Source of the DNA: Cristatella mucedo
Taxonomy: Eukaryota; Bryozoa; Phylactolaemata; Cristatellidae
DNA: 64,000 bases
Direction: 5' to 3'
Assembly: GCA_009760855.2 (NCBI GenBank)
Contig: WPIO01000003.1
Span: 655,001-719,000 of the forward strand
The notes beneath the pieces are model-generated. The model was not told the origin of the DNA. It saw only the letters and a list, made by a program, of their open reading frames with translations, and made no database searches. Below are positions 10,421-20,945 of the stretch, one piece after another (position 1 is the stretch's first letter; the number at the start of each line of letters is the position of its first letter). Made by a program: the position numbers and the translations under genes.

Positions 10421-12467
10421 ATAATAATAATAATATTGCACTTGATAAAGCGCCCTCAGAGAACTTAATCTCTTTCTAGGCGCTTTACATTTGCTGCAAA
10501 GTGATACGCAATAGAATAGTAAGTAAAATCATGCTTGAAAAACAAACAAAATGAATAACATGGTTAGGGGTTACATGCACTGGGTCAGCATGCAAATGTG
10601 GTTAGTGGCAGCATGAACAGTGTCAGCACGCATAAGCACATCGAGGACGAATCACAAGGACCCACTAAATGCTGTCCTAAATAGGTATGCTTTTAAGTTT
10701 CTTTTAAATGTGGTCAGGTCAGGGGATGTTCTGATGCAGGTCGGGAGGGAGTTCCAGGCTGTGGGAGCATACGAGCTAAATGCACGGTCTCCAAAGGATT
10801 TAAGGTTTGTACGAGGTATTTCTAGACTGTTGGATTCCGAAAAGCGAGTGGTACGATGCTTTGCCTGATGGGGTAGTATCTCTGAAAGATAGGCTGGAGC
10901 CATAGAATGAAGAGACCTAAAAGTGAGCGACAAAACCTTGAAGTCAATCCGTTGCTTGACTGGTAACCAGTCCAGGTCGGCGAGAAGTGGAGTAATGTGG
11001 CAACTGCGACGCTCACGACAGACAAGCCTAGCTGCCGAGTTTTGCACCAGCTGCAATCGCCTGATCGCACATGCTTGTAGGCCAGTAAGAAGTGAGTTGC
11101 AGAAGTCGAGACGAGATGTCACGAATGCATGGACCAACTTGGACGTGGTATCCTTATCTAAACAAGCCCTAATTTTAGCAATATTATGAAGCTGAAAATA
11201 GGCTGATTTGACTGTGGAGCTGATGTGGTCGTCTAACGAGAGGTCGCTTTGGAATATGACACCTAGATTTCGAGCTGATGCAACTGGAGATATGCTGGCA
11301 GAGCCAATTTTGAAAGTCAGCCTTTCCAATTTCTGAATAACACTAGGTTTGCCCATAACTAGTAAGTTAGTTTTATCATCGTTTAGTTTTAGAAAATTTG
11401 CTGCCATCCATGATCGGATGTCATCAATGCATGCAGCAAGTGAGTTGAGAGAATTTGAGGTCGAAGGCTGGGAGGGATCAAAGCAAAGGTACAACTGAGT
11501 GTCATCCGCATAGAAGTGAAAGCCTAGATTGTGCTTGGCAATCACATCAGCGAGAGGGAGAGTATAAACGGTGAAAAGGACCGGACCTAGCACTGAGCCC
11601 TGAGGTACTCCATATTTCAGAGGTACTTCAGATGATCTTTGTCCATTCACGTCAACACTCTGGAGTCTCCCACTGAGATAGGACCTGAACCACTGCAGAG
11701 CAGTGCCAGTGATGCCCAGGCGAGATGAGAGGCGCTCTAGAAGTACTTTGTGATCGATGGTATCAAAAGCTGCCGAAAGATCGAGCAAAACAAGAAGAGA
11801 CACTCTACCCATGTCTGCATTCCTAAGTAGGTCGTTGTATACCCGAAGCAATGCTGACTCTGTGGAGTGATTAGCTCTAAAGCCAGACTGGAACTTACTA
11901 GCAAGGTGTGAGGTTTCGATATACGAGTTCAGCTGGTCTGCCACGACCCGTCCCAGTGTCTTTGATAGGAATGGTAGAAGGGAGACTGGGCGGTAGTTGC
12001 TTAAGTTCTCTTGGTCTAGTGTAGCTTTCTTGAGAAGTGGCCTGACTACAGCTTTTTTGAAAGGTGCTGGGACCTGACCTGAGGCTAATGACATATTAAT
12101 GATGTTGGTTATGCCTGGCAGCAGCAGATCAATGCAACGTAGGAGCAGGACAGTGGGAATAGGGTCCAGTGGACTTGTTGTCTTCTTTGATTGAGATACG
12201 AGCTTTAGGACTACGTCACTGGTGACCTGTTTAAATGCAGACATTGAGGCGCAGCCAGGAACCGAGGAGCAGCATTGTAGTGGGAAGGTTGTCATCGCAG
12301 GGATGGATTCTCTGATTTTGTCTATCTTCTGCACAAAGAATCAAGAGAAGCGATCGGCTAGATCATCACAAGGATCATCAGGTAAGGAGCTAACCTGGGA
12401 ACGGTTGAGGAGATGGTTTATTGTCGACATCAGCATTTTTGGATTGTGTTCTACTACTTGAATCAAA
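10421..12467 (-). mobile_element. 5'-truncated L2/CR1-type LINE inserted in element 1
   Basis: A 2047-bp copy in minus orientation. The 3' end on the left is an (ATT)n tail at 10421-10438 followed inward by the stem-like tail with GCGCCCTCAGAGAACTTAATC (rc). The 5' truncation point is near 12467. The 10-bp direct duplications at both borders show insertion by target-primed reverse transcription after the virus had integrated. Copies or remnants of this family also occur at 1-800, 24646-24705, 52130-52830, 56022-56130 and 62460-63900. Confidence 0.92.
10652..12467 (-). CDS. LINE ORF2 reverse transcriptase (partial)
   Basis: An uninterrupted 560-codon frame (10652-12334) encodes a non-LTR reverse transcriptase. 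In order: NYRPVSLLPFLSK (fingers), the SGFR..HSTE block, LLDLSAAFDTIDH with the first catalytic Asp, [10 protein letters not shown], and the catalytic FYADDTQLY, followed by LNDDKT and a long thumb and C-terminal region ending in FKVLSLTFRSLH and WNSLP. This set is characteristic of the CR1/L2/Rex1 group. The protein would copy LINE RNA at nicked chromosomal DNA. The reading frame upstream (12341-12467) is in a different phase, so one frameshift separates it from the linker region. The endonuclease domain is absent from this truncated copy. Confidence 0.9.
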
Positions 12468-12477
12468 CATCTTCTTA

Positions 12478-13168
12478 TATAATACTTTATATCATAACCA
12501 TTTGCTTTCTTATTATTAAATCTGCCATGCTTGCTTATAATATCAAACTCAAAATTAAAATACTTTTCATCTTTAAGTAGTAACATAAAAATTGGTTCTC
12601 TAATTGGCATATCCAAATCAGTATTAGGAATTCTTACATTTCCAGCTGCCACATAATCTGACGGAGGTTCTTCACAATTCAATCCAGGAACAAAAATCTC
12701 AAACTCTGAGTAAAAGCATTCACTAAGTTTTGAAGCATTTAAACCAAGTAAACACTGCGCATGATATTGTTTTGGTATAAAGTCATCAATAATATTCCTG
12801 CTCCATAAGCATTTTATTTCGACTAGAATATTGTGATCTATTATTCCATCAGGAGAATATCAATATACACCATCACTACTAAAGCAATCATTTGCACTAT
12901 CAAGTTTTACTTTTAGTTTTATTTCTAAAAACTTAGCGGCAATAGGCTCAAGTACTTTACCAAACAACATTGGAGGAAATCTCATACTAGAATTATTAGC
13001 AATTTATTTTTTTAGTTTTCTGTTAGCAATTAATTCTATATCAATTTCCATCTGATCTCCAAATACAAGGTAATATCCAAGCACTGAGTAAACCTCTGAG
13101 CCTCCAATATTCAAAGACATTGATTTTTTCCACTCATCTGAACCTTGCAAAAAATCAAATTTATTCAT
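12478..13168 (-). pseudogene. YqaJ-type viral exonuclease, element 1 (broken)
   Basis: Homologous to the gene at 28898-29691. The start at 13168 is followed by QGSDEWK, then IGGSEVYSVLG, then LFGKVLEP, and later SPDGIIDH with IEIKC-like VEIKC. The GSE, G..FEP and D(12-15)ExK pattern is that of the YqaJ/lambda-exonuclease fold (PD-(D/E)XK nuclease), used for recombination or end processing in large DNA viruses. Two in-frame stops interrupt it: near 13005 after ANRKLKK and near 12860 before YSPDGI. The LINE at 10421-12467 separates the last part, whose sequence continues left of the LINE at about 10335-10410. Non-functional as it stands. Confidence 0.8.
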
Positions 13169-13190
13169 TATATTTCTGGTTTAAGTTTTT

Positions 13191-14760
13191 TTAAATGTCA
13201 GTTCCATCGTAAACAAATGTTCCTTTGCTGCAGGTAAATGGTGAACCATTACCATTAGAAGTAAGTTCAGCAGTGTTCTCACAGATAGTTAAATAATGAA
13301 TCATAATGTTTGTAGCAGGAGTGGAATTTGGTATTTGAGAGTTAAACTCAATGCTTACATCAAGTTTTGAAGTGATTCTTAAAGGTTCATCATTGTATTG
13401 GAGATCAACAACATGAATTGGATATAGCATTAGCCATTCGGGGAAAGTTACACCAACTGGCTCTGTAATTTCATTTAATCCAAGATACTGCTTTCTGAAT
13501 TGAGTAAAATCTAAATATGCAGTAGAACACTTTCCATCTTTTGGGTAGCTACTTCTAGAAACAGTAGTATATTGTTTTAAACCATTAGCAAGCGCAGTCA
13601 CATTTTTGCTATCACAATGATTAAATGTGCAAGGATTACCAGTATAATCATTATATTTGTTTGTGTTTTGTGCAGCAACAATCAACCACCTAACTTTATC
13701 AATAGTATTTTGCACAGATAGAGTTCTGGTATATTTTAGACCTTGGTTGAAATTGGTCAGCGTCATATTTTCATAACGTCTGACTCTGTAATTAAATCTA
13801 ATTTTCTTTGCTCTTTCACTTGATGCATTAGCAAGCGCTCTTTGAGTACTTTCTTTAGGAATAACACAAGGAACTATCAGCCTCATTTTTGACATTTATT
13901 AATTATATTATTATATATTATATTATTACATTATTATTATTACTATTAATCTTAAATGCATTCCAAAGTCCTTCATTAGCAGCTCCAGCAATACCCCTAG
14001 ATGTAATTGAATTAGTATTAGCAGCAGCTCCTGATGCACCAGTCATAATAGCATCAAAGTCACTTCCACCAACTCTCGTCATCTCAAGCGTAAATGGGAT
14101 ATTATAAAGAATCTTATTCATATCTGCACACAATCCTGACAATCTTGAAAGTGGGAGTGAGATACTAAAAGTTCCTGCATTATCCGATAAAACACTCGAA
14201 AGAACTCTTCTGTAAGCAAAACCAATATTACTAGAAGTTGCTGCAGATGCATTTGGACTAACATAAGCACTGCTGCCTGTATATAGATCATCAAAAAAAC
14301 TTGCTTCATCTTTCTTCCATCCAGTTGCAGGTCCTTCTGTTCGGTTGTAATCATTTGGATACGTAAGGTGACCCATAAGAGTTGATACACTTCCAGAGCC
14401 TTCTTTCAATGAATAGCTTTCTATTTCTTCAGCACCAAGTCTAATTCTCATCGAGCTAAACATCCATGCTCCAGCATTGTTAACAAATCCAGCAGCAAGA
14501 GTTCTAGCAGGCGCTGCAAAGTTTCCACCAGCAGCTGTTTGAACTTGTAACTGTCCTTCAAGCAGCAGATAAACATCTGACAGCACATAGCAAAGTTGTT
14601 GTTCGCCAGGAACAGAAAATGTAACTAGTTTATTTGCAATATTATCAGTGTCATTTCCATTACTCTGATAAAACTCTCTGTATTGATAATCTTTAGTTTT
14701 GAAGTTAGGAAAGCTAGGATCGCCTAATTCAAGTATCGAGTCAATCGGTGCACTTGCCAT
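13191..14760 (-). pseudogene. Hexon-like major capsid protein, element 1 (split)
   Basis: Two minus-strand frames, 13918-14760 (N-terminal, starting MASAPIDSI) and 13191-13895 (C-terminal), correspond to one protein of about 500 residues in element 2 (29715-31213). The length, the position between the exonuclease and minor capsid genes, and conserved blocks such as YNRTEGPATGW, KILYNIPFTLE and HVVDLQYNDEPLRI point to the double jelly-roll major capsid protein of Polinton/adintovirus-like elements. At the junction about 50-60 bp of (TAATA)-like AT repeat has been inserted between AFK and MSKMRL, creating stops. The promoter motif TATATAGAGAAGAA precedes the ATG. The capsid role is inferred from synteny and size; no structure comparison was possible. 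Confidence 0.78.
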
Positions 14761-14799
14761 TTCTTCTCTATATAAAAAAGTAAAAATTTATTTCTTATT

Positions 14800-15389
14800 C
14801 TAAATGTACAAGCCAGCACCAATTTTTTTTATGTATCCTCCATATCCATCAGCTCTTGGAGCAGGCATAATAGCAGGAACAGCAGATTTTTCTCTTATAA
14901 CTCTTTCTATTTCTTTGTATGCATTATGATCATTTTCATTAACGTTTCTGAATAGTCTTCAGTTTCAGAGTCCTCCATTTTTGCCTTGTATTTCTTTTTG
15001 TTCTTTGGTTTAAGTTTGTCAAGCATTGCTCGTTCTAGCTCAAGATCAATCTCTTTAAGCTTTCTATCATAATCTTCTTTTTTCTTTCGTTTCTCAAGTT
15101 CATACTCATGTTCTTTCTTTCTTCTTTCTTCTTCAGCTTTATCATCAATGTCTCTACGTTTATTAGCATACTCCTGGTCTATCTTCTCTGTCTTTGTTTG
15201 TAATTCAATTAATTTTCTAGCTTGATGCATTTCAATACCTTTATTTGCAATGTTCATGCTAAGTCCAGTAAGTCCAGTAAGCACAGGCGCTGCTTTCCCA
15301 ACACCATCAATAATCTTATTAAGCACACCAGATCCATGATATTTTCCGCCACTTATCCTACCATGACCAATTCTGGCATAGCTACCCAT
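14800..15389 (-). pseudogene. Small coiled-coil virion protein, element 1 (frameshifted)
   Basis: Starts at 15389 (MGSYARIGHG). There is a Gly-rich N-terminus, then a hydrophobic segment near residues 30-50, then a long highly charged K/E coiled coil from about residue 60 to 140. The open frame drifts after SETEDYSE near 14945. The expected C-terminus, which ends in a Gly-Ala-Gly-Leu motif as in element 2, continues in another frame to 14800. The gene follows the capsid gene in both elements and has the AATATAGG motif before the ATG. A minor core or cement protein is possible (compare adenovirus pVI or core proteins), but the family is not recognised. Confidence 0.6.
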
Positions 15390-15395
15390 CCTATA

Positions 15396-16247
15396 TTATT
15401 CAGAAATTTCTATTGTAGCTATAACATCTGTAATAGTATTTATTGAATTTTTATTCTGATCTGTTAAACTAATTTTAATACTACTCACACCATCAATATC
15501 TCCACGAGTAGGCAAGAATAAAACGTTTGGAATGTGCACGTCAAACTTTTCTCCTGGATCAATATCATTAATATCAATTAAGTATAAAGATGATGATTGT
15601 TCTAAAAATCCTTTTTTATGTTCGACATAGTTCTTACTAGGATCAACCAAATCACAATCAATGCTTATCCATTTTACTTCAGAATTGTCAGGAAGTTGCA
15701 TTCTATTCCAAGCCTTATAAGTGCCAGAGAAATACATAGCTTTTTCTATTGACTCATATGGTGTTCCACCAACCATTGCAGCATCAAATGTGCCTTGCAA
15801 ATTTGAACTAAATCCTAAAGTATCTCCAATAGAGTTGATTATTCCAGAATTTGTTCCGAGTAGTACAAGATAGTCTTGACCAATTTGCATAATTATTTTA
15901 TCATCAATATCTACACTAAATTGTATGCCGTTTGTTGGAGGTCTAGCTGCTGGATTTAAAAATGCTTTTGCTGCTATTTAAGCATTATTTAGGTAAGTAA
16001 CAAGTTTTGAACTATCATAATATCCTTGTGGGACTGCAATAGAATAATTGTCTCGATTAGTAATATTTGGCCTATACCAAAGCACATCGTTTACTCCAGT
16101 AGTAACATTTGATATTATTCTGTTTGTATACGTAAACTCAACTTTACGCAATCCTATTTTGTTATAACCAGAATCAGATCCTAACAGGATTGAAGGAACA
16201 AGAGTCTTTGAATCTGAACTGTTAGTTCCAGTGATTCTTATAGACAT
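15396..16247 (-). pseudogene. Minor capsid (penton-like) candidate, element 1
   Basis: About 283 codons, from MSIRITGTNSS (ATG at 16247) to the stop at 15396, interrupted by a single in-frame stop at 15975-15977. Conserved blocks are LLGSDSGYNKIGLR near residue 25, SIGDTLGF in the middle and a C-terminal ISLTDQN...ATIEI strand pair. The same C-terminal pattern occurs in the next gene (16255-17128), so the two seem to be related beta-rich virion proteins. Position and size suit a single jelly-roll penton or minor capsid protein of Polinton-like viruses. This is an inference from order and motif only. Element 2 has the homologue at 31854-32755. Confidence 0.6.
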
Positions 16248-16254
16248 TCTTATA

Positions 16255-17128
16255 TTATATTTCAATAATTTCTATTACAACAGTGATCTGCTGTGAACCA
16301 AAATGGTAGACTTTCAAATTTTGATCTGTAATAGTAATCAGTATATCAGAAATAGAATCGCCAACAAGATTGTGATATTCAAGAGTATTCGGCTCATATA
16401 CCATTTGTTCCCATGGATAGAAGTTATAAGCAAAACTTCTTATAGCTTGCGTTTTAATATTATTTATGTAGCTTGTTCCACTTGCAACCAAATTACAGTT
16501 TATAAGAATTAAATTCAAGTCAGAAACAAAAAACTTCATTTTCTGAAATAATTTTTTCTCCAGGATCTACAACTACTTGTGTGAATTGTTTTCCAGGAGC
16601 TGCTGCAAATGTATTTAATGGCAGTGTTTTATCAGGTGTATAAACAGTTCCTGTCAATCCAAGTAATGGAGCTATGGTAGATTTAGAAGCAGCAAATGTA
16701 AACCCAGCAGGCATAGTAATCCAAGAATTAGAAGTAGCAGTATCAATACCTAAAACAAACTTATCATTTCCGGATAACACAATAGAATTGTATATTGTAT
16801 CTGCAATACCAATATTTACATCATCAGACACAGCAGCATATATTCCAGGAGGTATCCTTACAATTCGAGCGGATCCGCCCGCAAGTCTGTAAACAGAAGT
16901 ATTATTCGCAGATGTAATATTTTTAATAGAATTAGTTCCAACGAAATTTTTGAAGCTTACCTTAAACCTTTTATTTTTAAGTCTTATTGGATTATTCATG
17001 TTTACTCTAATAGGATTAGTAGTTCCAGTTACGTTAAAAACGTATCCTTCCTTACCTGCAATGGTATCCTTTTTGATTGACTCAACATTTTTTAGAATAT
17101 CCTTAGCTACATCAAGAAGATCTGACAT
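16255..17128 (-). pseudogene. Second jelly-roll-like virion protein candidate, element 1
   Basis: Two overlapping minus-strand frames (16520-17128 and 16255-16539) correspond to one protein in the element 2 homologue (32765-33783). A one-base difference in the T run at about 16527-16532 shifts the frame near ENEVF. Features are an N-terminal helix (MSDLLDVAKDIL), a beta-rich middle with IAPLLGL, and the block INCNLVASGTSYIN. It ends with ITDQN and a hydrophobic strand like the neighbouring minor capsid candidate. TATATAGAA directly precedes the ATG at 17128. Probably a structural protein; the exact role is unknown. Confidence 0.6.
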
Positions 17129-17129
17129 T

Positions 17130-17245
17130 TCTATATATCATATAAAAGTTTATTAATTGTAGCAATATATATGACTTTGGCACTTTTCTAGATTTTGCAA
17201 GGTAATCAACAGCAGCACTAATAGAATTTACTACTCCAGTACTGG
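17130..17245 (-). pseudogene. 3' remnant of the helical virion gene, element 1
   Basis: About 30 codons matching the very end of the gene at 33806-34813 in element 2 (SAAVDYLAKSRK-like). Upstream of it the similarity stops at about 17245, where element 1 has lost about 3.8 kb of DNA equivalent to 33880-37995 of element 2. Confidence 0.65.
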
Positions 17246-17313
17246 AAATAAAACAAAATTACTTCTTTGAAAAATTCAGATGTTGTAACAAAGTAATCTG
17301 TTGATTCCTATAA

Positions 17314-17722
17314 ATGCGCTACTTTGTACTTAAGACTTACTAACTTTACAAATGCTTCAACTATTTTTCCGCTAAACATATTTAATATTAATGTAAATGG
17401 AGCAGGAACAGAAAGTTCTACATTAAGAACAACTCCTGTGGATATTGCAGTTTTTAATCAGCAAGGAAATATAATCGGCTATGCAACACCTTATAAAACT
17501 TGTGTTGCTGGTTCAGTAGCAAACTTTCAAACAGTATCCAATGTTCTCTGGTGTTCTAATACTACTGGAGTGTTTTTAGAGTTAACTAGTGACAACACTT
17601 ATGGTGTATCTGGTACTCTTCTTTTAGTTATGAACATTGATGGGTCATGCATTTATATGATAGATCATCTTACAGTTGTTAGTAATATTACATATATTAA
17701 TTTTATTATTGCTATTGTCTAG
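17314..17722 (+). CDS. Beta-rich ORF upstream of fibre B, element 1
   Basis: Open from about 17324 to 17722 (132 codons; the apparent ATG at 17314 is one frame away). The protein is Thr/Asn/Val-rich and looks like a beta domain, with repeated hydrophobic strands such as TVSNVLWCSNTTGVFLEL and GTLLLVMNIDG. The last 18 codons (VVSNITYINF) match a remnant just before fibre B in element 2 (about 38050-38105), so the gene is ancestral and was lost there. It ends two bases before the ATG of fibre B, which suggests joint expression. It could be a fibre head or tail-associated domain. Not recognised. Confidence 0.5.
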
Positions 17723-17723
17723 A

Positions 17724-18593
17724 ATGTCGCTTGGTTATCGTAGAAAAGGTACTAACCAAAAAAATTACATTCGTAATACTGGAGATATTATGAATGGGTC
17801 TTTAAATATGAATCAAAATCTAATAAAAAATCTTGGAGATCCTGTTGATTCTACAGATGCTGTAAACAGAAAGTATATACATATAAACTTTGTAACAAAA
17901 GTATCAAGAGGAACAACTGCTGATGGCGATCTTGATATGAATAATCATAGGCTGATAGATCTTGCTAATCCTGTTAATGCAAGTGATGCTGCTACAAAAG
18001 ATTATGCTGATACAAAAATATCAAAAACTGGTGGAACTGTTATTGGTAATTTATATGTAACCGGAACATTAAGTATTACTAATGCAGCAACACCGTCACA
18101 TGCTAATAATGTTGCAACTGTTGCATATATGAATGCAAACTTTGTAAAATATAATAAACAAGTAATGAGTGGTTCTTTGGATATGAATAATTTCCCAATA
18201 ATTATACAGGAAGATCCTGTAAATTCAAATGATGGAGTAAATCTTGGTTATCTAAGAAAAGTTAGTTAAATGTTACAACTGCAAATTTTAAAGGAATTAT
18301 GGACAGTTCGCAAACTACACAAATATATGACAAATCATTTATTGATAGATGGATTGTTAACACTAACATTACAATCCCTAGAGGTGTTTTTGTTCTTGGA
18401 GTAACTTATGAAGTTTCTGGAATAACAAAAGTACTTATGCCTATACCATCATCACTAACAACACAAGCTGATCAGTTGTATGGTGGCTATATGTTAGATG
18501 CTAATAAAAAAAGTTACCACTTCTACTTTTATATCTGGATCAGGCTTGATAGATAAAGAAATAAATGTTACACTTTATATAGCAGTAACATAA
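17724..18593 (+). pseudogene. Fibre B, phage-tail-fibre-like repeat protein, element 1
   Basis: ATG at 17724. Four units of the type G.LNMN..I.NLGDPVDSTDAVNRKYI / DLANPVNASDAATKDYADTK are easy to see in 17790-18260. This is the tail-fibre shaft repeat. A stop at 18267-18269 and two later frame changes (near 18270 and 18510) break the head region, which ends at about 18593. The stop and the next ATG (fibre C) overlap in TAATG. Element 2 has the same pair of genes at 38109-40271. Inferred role: virion attachment fibre. Confidence 0.7.
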
Positions 18594-19762
18594 TGCTTAA
18601 CAGAAAAGATTTACAAATGACACGAACATTGGATATGTCTGGAAACAGAATACTAAATATTGGAAGCTATATAGACTCATTAGAAGCTGTTGGAAAATCA
18701 TTTGCTGATAACAACAATATAAGAACAGATTCTAATCAATTTATACGAGCAAACATATCTGCAAACTCAAAAAAGTATGTCAATGTACTAGCTCCGACAA
18801 AAGGAAATGATATTGCAACACAAGAGTATACTGATACTAAGGCAGATTTCACAGTAAATGGTGATTTAACAGTAGATAATCTACGTATTGCAAGTGAACT
18901 AACTTCATCTCATTGCACACTTGATGTAAATTCTACGTATTTAAGAAAAAGAAATCCTCATCCTGATATACCAATTGCTGTCGGTCCTTTGACTTTTACA
19001 AAAACTGAAAATCTGTCAACTCTTAATGATGGTATATACAATGATAACTATTACTTGAGTAAAGTAAGTGATCTCTCAAGAAAAATCTTGCTTACACAAA
19101 GTTCACAATATACATGCAGAATGTTTGTAAAGCTTTTGTTGTTTATAATATTGGATCATTTAGCTTATCAAGCCAAATGATTGATAATAAATATATTCCA
19201 TCATTAGATTTTATAGAAAAAAGTAAGTCAGAGATCAGTTATATTAAAAGATGTTAATTTAAAAAGAGTAATTATATTAAAAGATGTTAATTTAAAAAGA
19301 GTAAACTATTCTGTTGCTGAAGTAAAATTCTCGATTGCAATTCGAAATGTAGGCAAATCTATAGTTACAGGCTACAAGCAAAAACTTTACTCACCAAAAT
19401 TCTTTGTTTCTAATTTTCTTAATATTACTTATTATGGAGTGGAAGATAATTATATGTTATTATCGAATGATTATATAACAAAGTTTGATGTAGTTTATTA
19501 TGATGCAGTTAGCGTCATATTTATGACTGTTAATTTTCCTATTTTAAACTATAATAATCTTGTTAATTTTCCTATTTTAAACTATATTAATCTTGTTACT
19601 CCATCTAATTTAGATGTTATTGAGATTTATATAGTTTGCGATGTTATATACCGAACTCAAAATTTAATTGAATATGGTCCTATTACCACTACCGATGCTG
19701 TTACTACTCTTCCTACTTTTGCTACAGATGGAACAAATTATTTTAGAATAACAGATATTTAA
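18593..19762 (+). pseudogene. Fibre C, tail-fibre-like protein with 33-bp duplications, element 1
   Basis: Starts in the TAATG overlap (ATG 18593). N-terminal units LDMSGNRILNIG...IDSLEAVGKSFAD and YVNVLAPTKGNDIATQEY are tail-fibre-type repeats. The C-terminal half is a Tyr/Asn-rich beta region ending at 19762. The frame breaks near 19120. Two tandem duplications of 33 bp are visible: 19238-19303 and 19529-19594. The second adds an in-frame 11-residue repeat (VNFPILNY unit). Probably the receptor-facing member of the fibre pair, by inference. Confidence 0.65.
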
Positions 19763-19804
19763 GCTTTCCAATCTAGACTTTCTTTAATAAGCTCTGTTGG
19801 CGCA

Positions 19805-20137
19805 CTACATTCTTTTCCTGTTAATTTTTTTGTTAACTATTTTTTTAGAGTATACTTCTGATTTCAAACTATTTATTTTATCTATTTTCAAATCTTTAAG
19901 AAACTCTGAAAAGATTGATCCATCTCTAACTCTTGTAAATATGTATGCCATTTCTTTTTCTGAATGATCTACTCTTAAAGCTTTATATTCTAAAACTAAT
20001 TTAAATGCTTCTAAAAGTGTACTCCTAATATCTTCAATTCTCCCCATTGAGTATGAGCAAATTTTTATATTCTGCTGCCCTTGTGCAACTGTTAGACAAT
20101 CTTTACTTCTAGTTTCTACATTAATTTCTATATCAAT
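19805..20137 (-). CDS. Conserved small helical protein, element 1
   Basis: The frame from MGRIEDIRSTLLEAF (ATG 20047) runs to 19805. It continues upstream without a stop to about 20137, matching the N-terminus of the element 2 homologue (40354-40647), whose ATG here is lost. It contains ETRSKDCL, then VRDGSIFSEFLKDLKI. The protein is short, helical and charged, and is kept in both elements between the fibre genes and the small-gene cluster. Function unknown. Confidence 0.5.
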   Translation of the reverse strand: MDIEINVETRSKDCLTVAQGQQNIKICSYSMGRIEDIRSTLLEAFKLVLEYKALRVDHSEKEMAYIFTRVRDGSIFSEFLKDLKIDKINSLKSEVYSKKIVNKKINRKRM

Positions 20138-20144
20138 AAATTAT

Positions 20145-20575
20145 TTACAGTGTCGTTGTTGGAATTGTATCAGAAACTGGGACATTCGGATCAGCAACTG
20201 CTGGATCAACAACTGCTGGAGCAACTGGAGCAGCTAGAGCAGCAAGTGTTGCCTTGTTTGTGGCCAAGTTTGTCTAGCACTTGTTCCATCAGAGATATCA
20301 GGTAGAATTGCATAATATTCATCCTTAACAATTCCAGAGATATCGGGTTTCATTCCTGCAATGCCTGAGATAACTGTTGAAAGTGTTGGTAACTGGCTAG
20401 CAATCCATGTAGTATAGCTAGAGATTTCTTCAGGTGTATCAAGAAGAGTATCGACTTGAGATCTAACTGATGCTTCAAGATCACTTGTTACACTTGCAAT
20501 TCCTGAACTAATTACTTTTTGTACTTCAAAGTCACATTCATCAATATAAAACTTTTTAACAGAAGTATCTGTCAT
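20145..20575 (-). pseudogene. Conserved MTDTSVKKFY protein, element 1 (frameshifted end)
   Basis: Starts at 20575 and has a conserved N-terminus (MTDTSVKKFYIDE) shared with 40684-41027. There is a helical middle and an Ala/Pro/Val-rich tail that lies in another frame after SARQTW (about 20265), ending at 20145. It is partnered with the tiny ORF immediately upstream. The Ala/Pro-rich tail recalls structural linker regions. Not recognised. Confidence 0.5.
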
Positions 20576-20577
20576 AA

Positions 20578-20709
20578 TTAAAATATCTGAGTCGAGTGTT
20601 TGTTGATCATAGCAGTCATTCTAGACTTTACAAGGTAGTCAACATATGCTTTCAGCAGAGTTGCAGATGTGGTAAGATTGGGATCAGATACTTCAGTTAC
20701 TGTTGACAT
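20578..20709 (-). CDS. Tiny ORF (43 codons) before the MTDTSVKKFY gene, element 1
   Basis: ATG at 20709 preceded by AGTATAGGAA. It contains the segment LLKAYVDYLVKSRMTA, which is nearly matched in the element 2 counterpart (41049-41153, SLKSYVDYLVRSRMTA). The same AVDYLAK-like helix ends the virion gene at 33806-34813. Conservation in both elements supports a real small protein, possibly a short structural helix. Confidence 0.5.
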   Translation of the reverse strand: MSTVTEVSDPNLTTSATLLKAYVDYLVKSRMTAMINKHSTQIF

Positions 20710-20786
20710 TTCCTATACTATTATAAAAAAATACAAAAAATCTAATTCTTTATTAACTCTCATGCTTTCATTTTAAGCTCTTCATA

Positions 20787-20912
20787 TTAATCGTCATAGA
20801 TACACATATAAAATATAATTTTAATAATTTCATCGTCTAATTTTAATTTTCTACCTTGACTAATGTCTTGAATTGCATTACTAATTTTATAATTTGTTAT
20901 TTCGTAATCCAT
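20787..20912 (-). CDS. Tiny ORF (41 codons), element 1
   Basis: ATG at 20912, with GTATAT directly before it. It encodes MDYEITNYKISNAIQDI and a hydrophobic, Ile-rich end. There is no clear counterpart in element 2, although its position corresponds to the start of the Cys-motif gene array there. Weak support. Confidence 0.3.
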   Translation of the reverse strand: MDYEITNYKISNAIQDISQGRKLKLDDEIIKIIFYMCIYDD

Positions 20913-20945
20913 ATATACTAAGACGAAAAACAATTTAATTCAAAA

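Larger units (their letters stand above)
10411..12477. repeat. 10-bp target duplication flanking the nested LINE
   Basis: The sequence catcttctta occurs at 10411-10420 and again at 12468-12477, directly bordering the LINE. With one copy removed, the viral DNA on the two sides joins into the YqaJ-gene end seen in element 2 near 28940-29000. Confidence 0.85.

Noticed and set aside
12341-12682. Apparent fusion of exonuclease and LINE linker in one frame
   Set aside because: Junction product of the LINE insertion; not a natural fused gene.
13889-14107. Plus-strand Leu/Ile-rich frame that looks membrane-spanning
   Set aside because: Antisense to the capsid gene and its AT-repeat insert.
19238-19303. 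CRISPR-like or regulatory repeat
   Set aside because: Only two adjacent units without spacers, inside a fibre gene.
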